Part shown: piece by piece, positions 27,848-36,274 of the stretch
Position numbering within the stretch: the first letter of the stretch is position 1
Layout of the letters: each line of letters opens with the position of its first letter
NCBI GenBank assembly: GCA_001789205.1
Contig: MFYT01000109.1
Coordinates: 1-64,000 of the forward strand
DNA: 64,000 nt
Reading direction: 5' to 3'
DNA from: Candidatus Raymondbacteria bacterium RIFOXYA2_FULL_49_16
GTDB lineage: Bacteria > Fibrobacterota > OXYB2-FULL-49-7 > XYB2-FULL-49-35
Made by a program: the position numbers and the translations under genes
Notes under the pieces: generated by a model
Told to the model about the DNA's origin: nothing
Seen by the model: only the letters and a program-made list of their open reading frames with translations
Databases searched by the model: none

Positions 27848-28372
27848 TTATTCCCCGGAAGAATTTTGCGGGGTAAAGTACAAGTTCTCCGTGGCAAACC
27901 CCAGATTTTTCGCCTTTTCGATCAGCGCTGTCCTTATACTCTCTTCAAGTACCGGGGTTCGTGACAGTATCCAGAGATAGTTTTTTGAACTCGCAACCAT
28001 TGCGTAGGTGTAGCGCTCGTCAAGCTCAACAATTACATAATCGCCATAAAAGGGGCCAAAAAATGAAACACGAAAATATCCCTCTCCCGCTGCTCCGGCA
28101 ACAACCGCTTTGCCCACGGCTGTTTTGATTTTCCCGTCCTTGATCCCTTTGTTCACGACCTTAACCAACCCATTTTCCATGAGCGAATAGTACGCTGTCA
28201 CGCTGACCAGGCCATTTTCAAAAGAGGCGGGAAGCCGCGCTATCTCATACCATGTTCCCAGATACCGGTTTAGGTCAAACGAGGTTATCGGCTGGAATTC
28301 CGGTGTCTTCTGTCTGCACGACATGCATATGAAAGGCAGAAAAACTAAACACAAGAGGCGGCACATTCGCAT
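27848..28372 (-). CDS. blc: Bacterial lipocalin (Blc-like outer-membrane lipoprotein)
   Basis: The 174-residue protein has a lipoprotein signal (FLPFICMSC, Cys19) and the lipocalin block 1 LNRYLGTWYEIARLP. The other family blocks are recognisable (YVIVELDERYTYAMV and the ILSRTP stretch). Bacterial lipocalins are outer-membrane lipoproteins that bind lysophospholipids or other hydrophobic molecules and help maintain or repair the envelope. Its start lies 7 bases from the end of the LOG-family gene, so the two are likely co-transcribed with the epimerase gene upstream. The gene name rests on family resemblance. Confidence 0.9.
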   Translation of the reverse strand: MRMCRLLCLVFLPFICMSCRQKTPEFQPITSFDLNRYLGTWYEIARLPASFENGLVSVTAYYSLMENGLVKVVNKGIKDGKIKTAVGKAVVAGAAGEGYFRVSFFGPFYGDYVIVELDERYTYAMVASSKNYLWILSRTPVLEESIRTALIEKAKNLGFATENLYFTPQNSSGE

Positions 28373-28378
28373 AATCGC

Positions 28379-29152
28379 TTACAGGTAATGCTTTGAGATC
28401 CGTGTGGTAACATATGCGAATGCTTCATCAACGCTATCTGTGACCAAAAATAAGTCAAGATCTTCTTTGCTGATAACGCCATAGTGCACAAGCGCCTTAA
28501 AATTAAAAATCTCCTCCCAGAATGTCTTGCCAAAGAGCACTATGGGGACCCGTTTGTTCAGTTTCCTGGTCTGGATCAGGGTGAGTAGTTCGAATATCTC
28601 GTCAAATGTGCCAAAACCGCCGGGGAACGCTATAAGCGCCTTGGCAAAATAGAGAAACCAGAATTTGCGGATAAAAAAGTAGTGGAACTCAAAGCTCAAG
28701 CCAGGCGTGACATTGGGGTTAGGATGCTGCTCAAAAGGCAGGCTGATATTGAGCCCTATGGATTTTCCCTTGCCAAGCGTAGCGCCACGATTGGCCGCGC
28801 CCATCATGCCCGGTCCGCCGCCGGTGCAGATGGCAAAACGCTTCGCAGGGTCCTCGATCCGATTCGACCACTGGGCTATCTTCTTCGCGAGCAACACGCA
28901 CTTCTCATTCGCCTCGGCAATAACCATGCCTTTTTCCCGCTTTTCACCGGGTAACAGCTTTTTCTTCGAATACTGGGCCCTGGGAAGGGAGCGCGCTGAT
29001 CCAAAAAAAACAATCGTATTGTTTACGAAATGGTCTTTGAAGCGCTCAGCAGGCTCCATGAACTCGGACAAGATCCGGAGCATGCGTCCGGCATGACCAT
29101 GGAGGAATTCCTGGTTGTCGTAGGCCTTAACAGGAGGTTTTATTTTTTTCAT
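28379..29152 (-). CDS. LOG-family protein (TIGR00730-like Rossmann fold)
   Basis: The 257-residue protein carries both LOG-family marks: GGGPGMMGAANRGA and PGGFGTFDEIFELLTLIQT (the PGGxGTxxE motif). LOG enzymes cleave nucleoside 5'-monophosphates to base and ribose 5-phosphate, including cytokinin riboside monophosphates in plants and some bacteria; the physiological role in most bacteria is unclear. The N-terminal 60 residues form an extra helical extension compared with the shortest family members. It overlaps the epimerase gene upstream by 26 bases, so the pair is tightly coupled. Confidence 0.88.
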   Translation of the reverse strand: MKKIKPPVKAYDNQEFLHGHAGRMLRILSEFMEPAERFKDHFVNNTIVFFGSARSLPRAQYSKKKLLPGEKREKGMVIAEANEKCVLLAKKIAQWSNRIEDPAKRFAICTGGGPGMMGAANRGATLGKGKSIGLNISLPFEQHPNPNVTPGLSFEFHYFFIRKFWFLYFAKALIAFPGGFGTFDEIFELLTLIQTRKLNKRVPIVLFGKTFWEEIFNFKALVHYGVISKEDLDLFLVTDSVDEAFAYVTTRISKHYL

Positions 29153-30068
29153 ACGCTACCAGCACCTTTAATCCTTCCGTAATGGATGTTGATGGATTGT
29201 ATCCGAGCACAGCGCGTGCCCGTGATATGTCAGCAAACGAATGCTTGATATCGCCTGCGCGCGCCTCCCTGAACTGTGGCTTTAACTCTCGGCCTTCTAT
29301 TTCGCCAAGGATCCGAAGAAGATCGAGCAGATTTGTCTGTGAACTGGAGGCAATGTTGAAAACCTCCCCCTTCCCTGCTTTGACGCACCGCATGGCAAGC
29401 AGATTTGCGGCCACAATGTCCTTAACAAATACAAAATCGCGGGACTGCAGACCATCACCAAAGATGGTCGGGGTTTTTCCCGCGATAACCATATTCACGA
29501 ACCGGGAGATGACTCCTGAATACATGGACGAGGGGTCTTGCCGTGTGCCATAGACATTAAAATACCTGAGCGTTACCGTCTCCAATCCATAGAGTGAAGC
29601 GAATATCTTCATATAATATTCATCAACGGTCTTTGCCAGCGCATAGGGAGATTCGGGTTCGGGCTTCATTTCCTCGCGCTTAGGAAGCGTGGGCTCGTTT
29701 CCGTATATAGCCGCAGAACTTGCCATAACCGCCCGTTTTATCTTGTTCTCGCGTGCAGCGCTCAATACGTTGAGCGTACCCGTGATATTGATGGCATTGT
29801 TATCAAAAGGCCGTTCAACGGAATCAAAAACCGAAACAAGGGCTGCTTCGTGAAACACATAGTCCATGCCCTTCATTTCTTCCTTGAGCCGGTCAAAATC
29901 ACATATATCAGCCTGGATAAAAGAGACCCTTGATTTGAGATGATCAATGTTTTTTAAATGGCCTGAGGCGAGATTGTCGTAAATTTTGACCTGATGCCCT
30001 TCGCTGACCAGTTCCTCTGCAATATGAGAACCAATAAACCCGCAACCACCGGTAATAAAATAGTTCAT
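29127..30068 (-). CDS. NAD-dependent sugar-nucleotide epimerase (GalE/WbpP-like SDR)
   Basis: The 313-residue extended SDR has the NAD-binding motif GGCGFIGS at the N-terminus, DI/D contacts (ADICD), the active-site stretch ASSAAIYG and the catalytic YALAK (Tyr-xxx-Lys). The length and YDNLASGH near residue 35 fit UDP-glucose/UDP-GlcNAc 4-epimerases. It probably interconverts UDP-Glc/UDP-Gal or UDP-GlcNAc/UDP-GalNAc. The next two genes upstream encode a NahK-like kinase and a sugar-phosphate nucleotidyltransferase, giving a kinase, nucleotidyltransferase and epimerase series as in amino-sugar salvage. The 77-bp gap to the kinase gene contains a strong hairpin. Confidence 0.88.
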   Translation of the reverse strand: MNYFITGGCGFIGSHIAEELVSEGHQVKIYDNLASGHLKNIDHLKSRVSFIQADICDFDRLKEEMKGMDYVFHEAALVSVFDSVERPFDNNAINITGTLNVLSAARENKIKRAVMASSAAIYGNEPTLPKREEMKPEPESPYALAKTVDEYYMKIFASLYGLETVTLRYFNVYGTRQDPSSMYSGVISRFVNMVIAGKTPTIFGDGLQSRDFVFVKDIVAANLLAMRCVKAGKGEVFNIASSSQTNLLDLLRILGEIEGRELKPQFREARAGDIKHSFADISRARAVLGYNPSTSITEGLKVLVAYEKNKTSC

Positions 30069-30094
30069 ACTATGTTTTTCTCTTGTATTGTGTT

Positions 30095-30116
30095 GCCCCC
30101 CTTAACAAGGGGGGGC
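30095..30116. repeat. GC-rich perfect inverted repeat between epimerase and kinase genes
   Basis: GCCCCCCTT (30095-30103), a 3-base loop, then AAGGGGGGGC (30107-30116) can form an 8-9 bp hairpin on either strand. No T-run follows in the direction of transcription, so it is not a standard terminator. It may be an mRNA processing or attenuation element, or a short dispersed repeat. Confidence 0.6.
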
Positions 30117-30145
30117 GGGCCAGTGTCAATGTTCTTTTGGGGGGA

Positions 30146-31258
30146 TCATTTGAATTTCTCCACAATCTCTTCCATCTTCCCCATCTTCTCTTCCATATCA
30201 GCGACCATCTTCAGCTGCGTCCTGCAACGGTCAATATTATGCTCCGGATGTTTGATTTTAAAATACGTATCGCCCTCGATATAATCGGTAAGAAAACGCA
30301 TGCCGCACTCAAAGGTTAAAAGTTTTGCCGAGAATGCCAGGTACTCCAATTCCACGGGTGTAAGAAAACCGCGCACCGCATCAAGGTATCCTGCGGCAAG
30401 ACGGTCAAAAAGGCCAAGATCAACGCCTACCTTTGACAGGTCTTTTTCATCTTCAGCGGCGGTGCTTGCGCCAATACGCACTGAATCGCCGAAATCGTAG
30501 AGCACCAGACCGGGCATAACTGTATCCAGATCAATCACGCAGATACCCTCACCCGTTACATCGTCGATCATCACATTATTGAACTTTGTGTCGTTGTGCG
30601 TTATCCGTTCCGGGATTTTCCCATCGCGTAAAAGACCGCAGAGGATTTTCGCGTCTTTTTCACGCGCCAGGACAAACGCAACCTCGGTTTTCACGGATTG
30701 CGCACGATTTTTCGCGTCTTTGGCAAGTGCGTTGGTGAAATTCACGAACCGCTTTTCAGTATTGTGAAAATCAGGAAGAACATCGAAAAGGCGGTCGCCG
30801 GGCAAATCCGCTATCCTGCGCTGGAAAAAACCGAATGCCCTTGAAGCGTTGTAGATGTGCCTGCCGTCCAAAACAATATCATAGGTCTTTGCCTTATCTA
30901 TGAAAAGATAGGCCCGCCAATAATGACCCTCGGGGGACACAAAAAAAGAACGGTTATCGTGTGACAAGACCACGTTGAGCGTTTCGCGCAGCGGGTCGCC
31001 GCCTTGGGCGACAATCTGCTTTTTCAAGTGGCTGGTGACCCTCTGGATGTTTTCCATCACCTTTTCAGGGGTTTTGAAAATATTGGTGTTTATGCGCTGG
31101 AAAATATATTTCAGTTCAGTAGTGCCAGACATGAATGAGGCAAGGAAGGTGTCGTGTATGTGTCCATTGCCGTATGGGATCGCTTCCGTAAAACAGCCGT
31201 CAATGGCGAAATTCGCTGAAATCGCCTTGAGATCAAAAATGCGGGTGGGCACGCTCAT
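30146..31258 (-). CDS. N-acetylhexosamine 1-kinase-like phosphotransferase (NahK family)
   Basis: The 370-residue protein has the aminoglycoside-phosphotransferase fold with catalytic THNDTKFNNV (H-x-D-x4-N) and the metal-binding Asp of VIDLDTVMPG. The N-terminal pattern YGNGHIHDTF and C-terminal GDTYFKI are typical of the NahK group rather than of antibiotic kinases. NahK phosphorylates GlcNAc or GalNAc at C1. Its 3'-side neighbour is an epimerase. The nucleotidyltransferase gene upstream overlaps it by 4 bases (ATGA). The context supports salvage of GlcNAc/GalNAc to UDP sugars. Exact sugar specificity cannot be read from the sequence. Confidence 0.83.
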   Translation of the reverse strand: MSVPTRIFDLKAISANFAIDGCFTEAIPYGNGHIHDTFLASFMSGTTELKYIFQRINTNIFKTPEKVMENIQRVTSHLKKQIVAQGGDPLRETLNVVLSHDNRSFFVSPEGHYWRAYLFIDKAKTYDIVLDGRHIYNASRAFGFFQRRIADLPGDRLFDVLPDFHNTEKRFVNFTNALAKDAKNRAQSVKTEVAFVLAREKDAKILCGLLRDGKIPERITHNDTKFNNVMIDDVTGEGICVIDLDTVMPGLVLYDFGDSVRIGASTAAEDEKDLSKVGVDLGLFDRLAAGYLDAVRGFLTPVELEYLAFSAKLLTFECGMRFLTDYIEGDTYFKIKHPEHNIDRCRTQLKMVADMEEKMGKMEEIVEKFK

Positions 31259-32178
31259 GACCGCTCCCAGATATTTTTAGGATACACACCCGATGCGACA
31301 AACTGCGCCATGGCCGCTTTGACCAAAACATGGTCTTGTTTGTAGGTGACTCCATACCACTTATCGGGGCAGGGCAATATTTTGACCCGCGCTTTCCCGG
31401 CCTGTACCAGCGCATCGACCACTGTGGGCAGAAAAAACTCGGCCTTTGGTTTGCCAAAATTTTCCGCATAAAAATCTTTGAACCCTTTTTCCAACGCTTC
31501 GAAGAGACTTGGAGTGAAGCCCCACATGTTCATTGAAACAATACTCTCCGGAGAAAGCTCGATCCAGCGTTCACCATCCTCGGTATACTTGACCGCAGCG
31601 TCGATCTTCTCGATCCTTGTGCGTTCGTGTATGTCCTTAAGGTATCCCTGTTCGTTTGCCGTGCAAACCCCGCGCGCCACATATCCGTGGTCGGAAAGCG
31701 TGTTTTTAAGCACAAAACCCACCATGGAATAATCAAATACACCATCTGCGTCAGCCGCGGTATTCAGATAATCGCCCAAAACCTTGAAAGAGTGCGATCC
31801 GTAATAATCATCAGCGTTAATTACAGCGAATGGTATTGAGACGCAGTGTTTACTGGTTAGGACAGCATGGCCAGTACCCCAGGGTTTCTGCCGGTCTTTT
31901 GGTACTGTTACGCCAGGGGGCAACAGGGAATCGAGTTCCTGAAAAACATAATCCACATCGGTTTTCTTCTCGATTTTTTTCCCCACAATGTCCCGGAAAT
32001 CAGCCTCGAACGATTTTCGGATGATGAATACTATCTTAGAAAAACCAGCCTTAAGAGCATCGTAGACTGAATAGTCGATTATTAATTCTCCAGAAGGGCC
32101 TACAGGATCCATCTGTTTGAGACCTCCATATCTGTTGCCAATGCCTGCGGCCATGATAACCAGCGTTGGTTTTGCCAT
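31255..32178 (-). CDS. Sugar-phosphate nucleotidyltransferase (partner of NahK-like kinase)
   Basis: The 307-residue protein opens with the nucleotidyltransferase motif MAAGIGNRYGGLKQMDPVGP (the G-x-G-x-R...K pattern). It continues with WGTGHAVL and NADDYYG (nucleotide/metal contacts). It belongs to the NTP_transferase family. The closest group in memory is the one found next to NahK in Bacteroidota, thought to convert hexosamine-1-phosphate to a UDP sugar. It heads the run nucleotidyltransferase-kinase-epimerase-LOG-lipocalin. The ribosome site GGGAGA lies 5 bases from the ATG, and a good promoter is visible at 32212-32241. Confidence 0.87.
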   Translation of the reverse strand: MAKPTLVIMAAGIGNRYGGLKQMDPVGPSGELIIDYSVYDALKAGFSKIVFIIRKSFEADFRDIVGKKIEKKTDVDYVFQELDSLLPPGVTVPKDRQKPWGTGHAVLTSKHCVSIPFAVINADDYYGSHSFKVLGDYLNTAADADGVFDYSMVGFVLKNTLSDHGYVARGVCTANEQGYLKDIHERTRIEKIDAAVKYTEDGERWIELSPESIVSMNMWGFTPSLFEALEKGFKDFYAENFGKPKAEFFLPTVVDALVQAGKARVKILPCPDKWYGVTYKQDHVLVKAAMAQFVASGVYPKNIWERS

Positions 32179-32211
32179 ACATCTCCCTAAAAATAAGCGA
32201 AAATCTATGAA

Positions 32212-32241
32212 AGTATAATTTTATAACCCGTTATTTTTCAA
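32212..32241 (-). promoter_or_regulatory. Sigma70-like promoter of the amino-sugar salvage run
   Basis: On the minus strand TTGAAA (32236-32241) and TATACT (32212-32217) lie 18 bases apart, about 34 bases upstream of the nucleotidyltransferase ATG. Confidence 0.65.
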
Positions 32242-32288
32242 TTCTTTTCAGGAGATTAAAAGCTCAGTTGGCAAGGAGGGAACCAATA

Positions 32289-32930
32289 TCAGGGGACGTC
32301 CGGGCCTGAACAATTCCCTACCAAATCACGTATCACCTCTTCCGGCTCTTCTGACGAATTCACCAGCCTTACTGAACAAAAATTCCTCGCCCCTGCTTGT
32401 AGTACATCAGCCAGGTTATTCCGGTCAATAGCGCCCAGGACAACAGCGGGAACCGTTGTCAGCGAAAGCATCTTCCTCATGCCCTCAATGCCAATAGCCG
32501 GGTCAGGGTTTTTCTTTGTGGGAGTTGGATACACAGGCCCTATGCCGACATATGAAGGCCCAAGCCTGCAGGCAGCTTCTGTCTGGGCCGGGGTATGGGT
32601 CGACAAGCCAATGATCTTGCCGTGACCCACAATTGCCAACGCTTCAGGGAACGCCATATCACCCTGTCCCAGATGCACGCCATCAGCATCAACGTTGCGG
32701 GCAATTTCCGGGTGGTCATTGACAATAAAAAGGCTCTTTGTTCCAGCAGTGATCTTCCGGATCTCCTCTGCTGTGCGCTCAACCTCATCCAAAGACGCGT
32801 CTTTCATGCGCAGCTGGATAAATGGCACTTCAAGATCGACCATTACCTGGGCAAGATATGCATATCCCCGTACCGGGTTGGTCAGAATACCGTAAAATCC
32901 AAAACAATCAGGCACTTTCAGGCACGCCAT
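32289..32930 (-). CDS. thiE: Thiamine-phosphate synthase
   Basis: The 213-residue TIM-barrel protein shows the ThiE motifs: IQLRMKD near the N-terminus, FIVNDHPEIA, DGVHLGQGDM, IGLSTHT and YVGIGPVYPTPTKK (phosphate-binding loop). ThiE joins HMP-pyrophosphate with thiazole phosphate to give thiamine phosphate. It is the last gene of a seven-gene minus-strand run, one base after the AEC transporter gene. No other thiamine genes and no TPP riboswitch are visible in the window, so it is placed in an otherwise unrelated operon. Confidence 0.93.
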   Translation of the reverse strand: MACLKVPDCFGFYGILTNPVRGYAYLAQVMVDLEVPFIQLRMKDASLDEVERTAEEIRKITAGTKSLFIVNDHPEIARNVDADGVHLGQGDMAFPEALAIVGHGKIIGLSTHTPAQTEAACRLGPSYVGIGPVYPTPTKKNPDPAIGIEGMRKMLSLTTVPAVVLGAIDRNNLADVLQAGARNFCSVRLVNSSEEPEEVIRDLVGNCSGPDVP

Positions 32931-32931
32931 A

Positions 32932-33876
32932 TTAAATAAGACCCGTTGATTTGAGAATAAAAACGCCTAAAGCAATAGTGACAACCGAAAAAAGTGTTGT
33001 AAAAACGACAATATCTGCGGCAAGAACAGCGTCGCTCTCCATGGCCTTAGCCATGATAAAACTTGAAATGGCCGTGGGACAGGCAAAAAGAAGGAAAAGC
33101 ACCGCAAGGTCTTCACCGGCAAACCCCATTTTATACGCCGCAAAGGTGAAAATCAACGGTGTTACCACCAGTTTTATGGCAGTGGCCCCCGCAGCAGCGA
33201 GCGCACGCGCTTTCAATGAAGTGAAATTGAGCGATCCGCCAATACCCACAAGCGCGAGCGGCAGGGTAAGCGAAGCCAGGTAGTTAATGGTTTTTGCCGC
33301 AGTGCCGGGTATGGGTATCTTAAAATAGGAAAAAGGAAGCGCTACTATCACTGAAAGAATCAGCGGGTTGGTAAAAATTCCCTTGAGTATCTGCCCAGAC
33401 CCTGCTTTCTTCTCAGTGTTGCCCGTGACTGTCAGGAGTATGACCGCGATGACGTTATACAAGGGCATGACAAAGGCCAGCAACAGAGCGGCCTTTGCAA
33501 GGGCATGCTGGCCTAAAAGATTGACCACAAGAGCAAACCCGACTATGGCGTAGTTGCTTCTAAACGATCCCTGCACAAAGGCCCCTCTGCTTGCGCCGCG
33601 GGCGCCAAACAGGCCCGAAACACCCCACGCCAGGCCGGTGATGCACAATGTCTGGAAAAAAGCGAACAAAATTGCATGGGCGTTGAAGGACCGGGTAAAA
33701 TCAGTGCGTGAAATTTCGAGAAAACTAAGCGAAGGCAGGGCGATCATGAAAACCATTGAGCTGGAGACCGCGATGAAATTCTCGTTGATAAAATTGCGCC
33801 GCTTCAAAAATATGCCCAAATAAATGATTATAAATACCGGGGCGACAACTTTAAATGAAAAGAGAAGATTTTCCAC
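32932..33876 (-). CDS. AEC-family transporter (auxin efflux carrier-like permease)
   Basis: The 314-residue protein is almost entirely membrane helices: about ten segments in two five-helix halves with a short soluble loop near the middle (TGNTEKKAGSG). The opening (FKVVAPVFIIIYLGIFLKR) and the second-half pattern PLALVGIGGSL match the AEC/membrane transport family. Members move organic acids, for example malate or malonate, or amino acids out of or into the cell. The substrate is unknown. It is sandwiched between the methyltransferase gene (3 bases) and thiE (1 base). A thiamine-precursor role is conceivable but only by position. Confidence 0.88.
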   Translation of the reverse strand: MENLLFSFKVVAPVFIIIYLGIFLKRRNFINENFIAVSSSMVFMIALPSLSFLEISRTDFTRSFNAHAILFAFFQTLCITGLAWGVSGLFGARGASRGAFVQGSFRSNYAIVGFALVVNLLGQHALAKAALLLAFVMPLYNVIAVILLTVTGNTEKKAGSGQILKGIFTNPLILSVIVALPFSYFKIPIPGTAAKTINYLASLTLPLALVGIGGSLNFTSLKARALAAAGATAIKLVVTPLIFTFAAYKMGFAGEDLAVLFLLFACPTAISSFIMAKAMESDAVLAADIVVFTTLFSVVTIALGVFILKSTGLI

Positions 33877-33879
33877 GCG

Positions 33880-34425
33880 TTATTCCTTTGCACCCGTGTG
33901 CTGCCACTGACGCAGTATCTCAAACAAGACAACGGCAAAGGCGCAGACCACATTTAGGCTGTTCTTGAATCCCCGAAGCGGAATCGAGACAATCGTATCG
34001 CACACAGCCAGCACCTCTGGTGAAACGCCCAACGCCTCATTACCGACAACCAGGCATACGGGCTTTGGGAAGACAAAATCAGTATACGGGCACGCGCCTT
34101 CAACAGTCTCAAGTGCAATCACAGGAACGCCCTGTGCGCGGACAGCGCAAACCGCCTCTGAAGTGTCCTTGAAATACTGGCTGGCGACAAAACGATCGGT
34201 ACCCACGGCGGTTTTAATCAGTTTCTTGTGAGGCGGACTGGCGGTATATCCGCATGGTATCACTTTTTCAATGCAACCCGCGTCCGCTGTCCTAAAAATT
34301 GATCCCACGTTGTACGCGGACCTGAGATTGTCGAGAATGACCTGCACAGGGTTTTTCGGCAGTGCTTGGTACTCTTCGAATGAAAGGGGGGAGTCGAAGG
34401 AACGAATGGTGAACTGCGTTTCCAT
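33880..34425 (-). CDS. SpoU/TrmH-family RNA 2'-O-methyltransferase
   Basis: The three SPOUT motifs are clear in 181 residues: motif 1 LDNLRSAYNVGSIFRTADA (Asn and Arg catalytic), motif 2 CLVVGNEALGV, and motif 3 IPLRGFKNSLNVVCAFAVVLFE. These enzymes use SAM to methylate ribose 2'-OH in tRNA or rRNA through a trefoil-knot fold. The protein lacks the long N-terminal substrate-binding domain of TrmH/RlmB, so it is the short version with unclear target. It follows the DUF58 gene without any gap. Confidence 0.9.
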   Translation of the reverse strand: METQFTIRSFDSPLSFEEYQALPKNPVQVILDNLRSAYNVGSIFRTADAGCIEKVIPCGYTASPPHKKLIKTAVGTDRFVASQYFKDTSEAVCAVRAQGVPVIALETVEGACPYTDFVFPKPVCLVVGNEALGVSPEVLAVCDTIVSIPLRGFKNSLNVVCAFAVVLFEILRQWQHTGAKE

Positions 34426-35301
34426 TTAACGCATGCGCTCCCGCTTTTTAAAAAAGCGGATAAGCGGTTCGACATAGTCCTGACCTGTGGTAAGAGCGAC
34501 CGATTCAACGCCCGACTGTCTGAAAAGCCTGGTGCGTTCCTCTGTCCTGCGCGCGGTCCGGGCCGCGAACTCGTCCATAAAACCGCGGAACGAAGTATCG
34601 ACCAGGATCTCTTCGCCTGTTTCCGCGTCCGTGAGTTCCACAAGACCGACTGGTGGAATGGCGTGTTCGCGGGGATCGGTGATAGTGACAGCAATGCAGT
34701 CATGCTTCTGACCCGTGACTCGCAGGGGTTGGGAAAACGACGACGCAAAAAAATCAGAGATTAGAAAAACCACGCCCCGTTTTTTGAGGATACGGTTGAG
34801 ATACGCAAGCGCACCAGCAATATCCGTACCTGTATGGCGGGGCCTGAAATAGAGCAGTTCACGAATCACGCGTAGCACATGATTACGGCCTTTTTTCGGG
34901 GGAATAAACTTTTCTATCTGAGAGGAAAAAATAATAAGACCGACTTTGTCATTGTTTTTGATGGCTGAAAATGCCAGAACAGCGGCCAATTCAACACCCA
35001 CCTCCCCCTTCATACGGTTGATGGTGCCGAATTCGCCGCTACCGCTCGCGTCCACCACCAGCATCACGGTGAGTTCGCGCTCTTCCTTGAATATTTTCAC
35101 AAAGGGCCGCCCCATGCGCGCGGTAACGTTCCAGTCAATGGTGCGGATTTCATCGCCGGGAATGTACTCGCGCACTTCGGAGAACTCCATGCCCCGGCCC
35201 TTGAAGGCGCTGTGATATTCGCCTGAAAGCATATCGTTCACGATCCGGCGTGTACGGATCTCGATCTGCTTTACCTTTTTTAGTATTTCTGCGGGAATCA
35301 T
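34426..35301 (-). CDS. DUF58 domain protein
   Basis: This 291-residue protein has the DUF58 signature RTIDWNVTARMGRPFVKIFKEER, followed by a VWA-like core with a degenerate MIDAS VVDASGSGEFG. DUF58 proteins nearly always neighbour a MoxR AAA+ ATPase and are thought to act together in protein maturation or stress. Here the moxR gene lies two genes upstream, with a TPR membrane protein between. It overlaps the TPR gene by 4 bases and the methyltransferase gene follows immediately. Unlike typical moxR loci, no separate VWA (BatA/BatB-like) gene is nearby. Confidence 0.9.
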   Translation of the reverse strand: MIPAEILKKVKQIEIRTRRIVNDMLSGEYHSAFKGRGMEFSEVREYIPGDEIRTIDWNVTARMGRPFVKIFKEERELTVMLVVDASGSGEFGTINRMKGEVGVELAAVLAFSAIKNNDKVGLIIFSSQIEKFIPPKKGRNHVLRVIRELLYFRPRHTGTDIAGALAYLNRILKKRGVVFLISDFFASSFSQPLRVTGQKHDCIAVTITDPREHAIPPVGLVELTDAETGEEILVDTSFRGFMDEFAARTARRTEERTRLFRQSGVESVALTTGQDYVEPLIRFFKKRERMR

Positions 35302-36254
35302 CGGTTTTCTTTGAGTACCATGGCAAGATGCTTTCGCTCAGCGGTCAGGCGTCGCACATTGCGCAAGCCCCAGAGTAGGTTGATAAGAAGAAGCCCTATC
35401 GCGATGCCAAAATAGACTCTTTTTTTCGCCGCCATAGCGTCGGATGCGGACAAATTGTTCAGCAGGCCCTTTTCGCGCGCATCCGATTTCTGAGTCAGTT
35501 GTTCAATGGTTTCACGATCAGGTTTACCCGTGACCGGAAGGTCGTTGTCCGCCTGGAAGTCCTTGATAAGGGTCAACGCGTTTTTGTCATTATAATTAAG
35601 TATCTTTAATCTGCTGATAATGTCCAGCTTTATAAACCTGAGCTGTTTGCGCGCCTCCTCGCGGAGATCAAAACCACCCACCTCAGACTGTCCGTTCGGA
35701 TAGAACTCGACAATATCACGATAGAGTTCAATGGCCTTATCATAGGAGTGATCGGTCTGGTATACAACTGCAATATAAAAAAGCGCATCATCAGCGACCT
35801 CGCTCTTGGGAAAATCGCGGATAATAATTTCGTATAACGCTCTCATTTCCTTAAAATCATTAAGTTTCCGTGTGCACATGCCCTGCCAGAAAAGGTAGAG
35901 GGGATTCTTTTCCCCAATCCACGCCTTTTGGAAATAGGTGAGCGCCTCGGCATAGTCCTCGTTATTGTAAAATTTCTTTCCCGTTTCAAAATAAGACTCA
36001 GAAGTGACCTTCTTGGTTTTCACGTGCTCACGGACAGTGATGGTGGTTTCCACGACCACCTTTTCCTGGACCGGCGCTTTGGGAGCGAAATCTTTCTGCG
36101 GAGGCGGCGCTTTGCCCTCCTCGACCCAAATGACGCCCTGCTGCTGGTCAAATTTGAGCACCTTTTTCGCTCCTGCCTGCGTGGTTGCAAGCGCGCAAAC
36201 GATACCCAAACCGAGCAGCGCAATACGGCTAAAATTGTATGGAGAACGGAACAT
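35298..36254 (-). CDS. TPR-containing exported protein with C-terminal membrane helix
   Basis: I choose the ATG at 36254 (MFRSPYNFSRI) because GAGGGAAAG lies eight bases upstream; an in-frame ATG at 36272 would add six residues. A signal peptide ends near TQAGA. Residues ~90-205 hold about three TPR-like helices (YFETGKKFYNNEDYAEALTYFQKAW, ADDALFYIAVVYQTDHSYDKAIELY). A peptidoglycan-binding-1-like stretch follows (DFQADNDLPVTGKPDRETIEQL), then a transmembrane helix near the C-terminus (YFGIAIGLLLINLLWGL). Position between moxR and DUF58 suggests a BatC/BatE-type partner of the MoxR system. The biochemical role is unknown. Confidence 0.82.
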   Translation of the reverse strand: MFRSPYNFSRIALLGLGIVCALATTQAGAKKVLKFDQQQGVIWVEEGKAPPPQKDFAPKAPVQEKVVVETTITVREHVKTKKVTSESYFETGKKFYNNEDYAEALTYFQKAWIGEKNPLYLFWQGMCTRKLNDFKEMRALYEIIIRDFPKSEVADDALFYIAVVYQTDHSYDKAIELYRDIVEFYPNGQSEVGGFDLREEARKQLRFIKLDIISRLKILNYNDKNALTLIKDFQADNDLPVTGKPDRETIEQLTQKSDAREKGLLNNLSASDAMAAKKRVYFGIAIGLLLINLLWGLRNVRRLTAERKHLAMVLKENR

Positions 36255-36274
36255 GACTTTCCCTCTTGCCAATT

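Noticed and set aside
32179-32288. Possible riboswitch near thiE
   Set aside because: thiE is the last gene of a run whose leader is at dsbD, and no TPP-box sequences are visible here or there.
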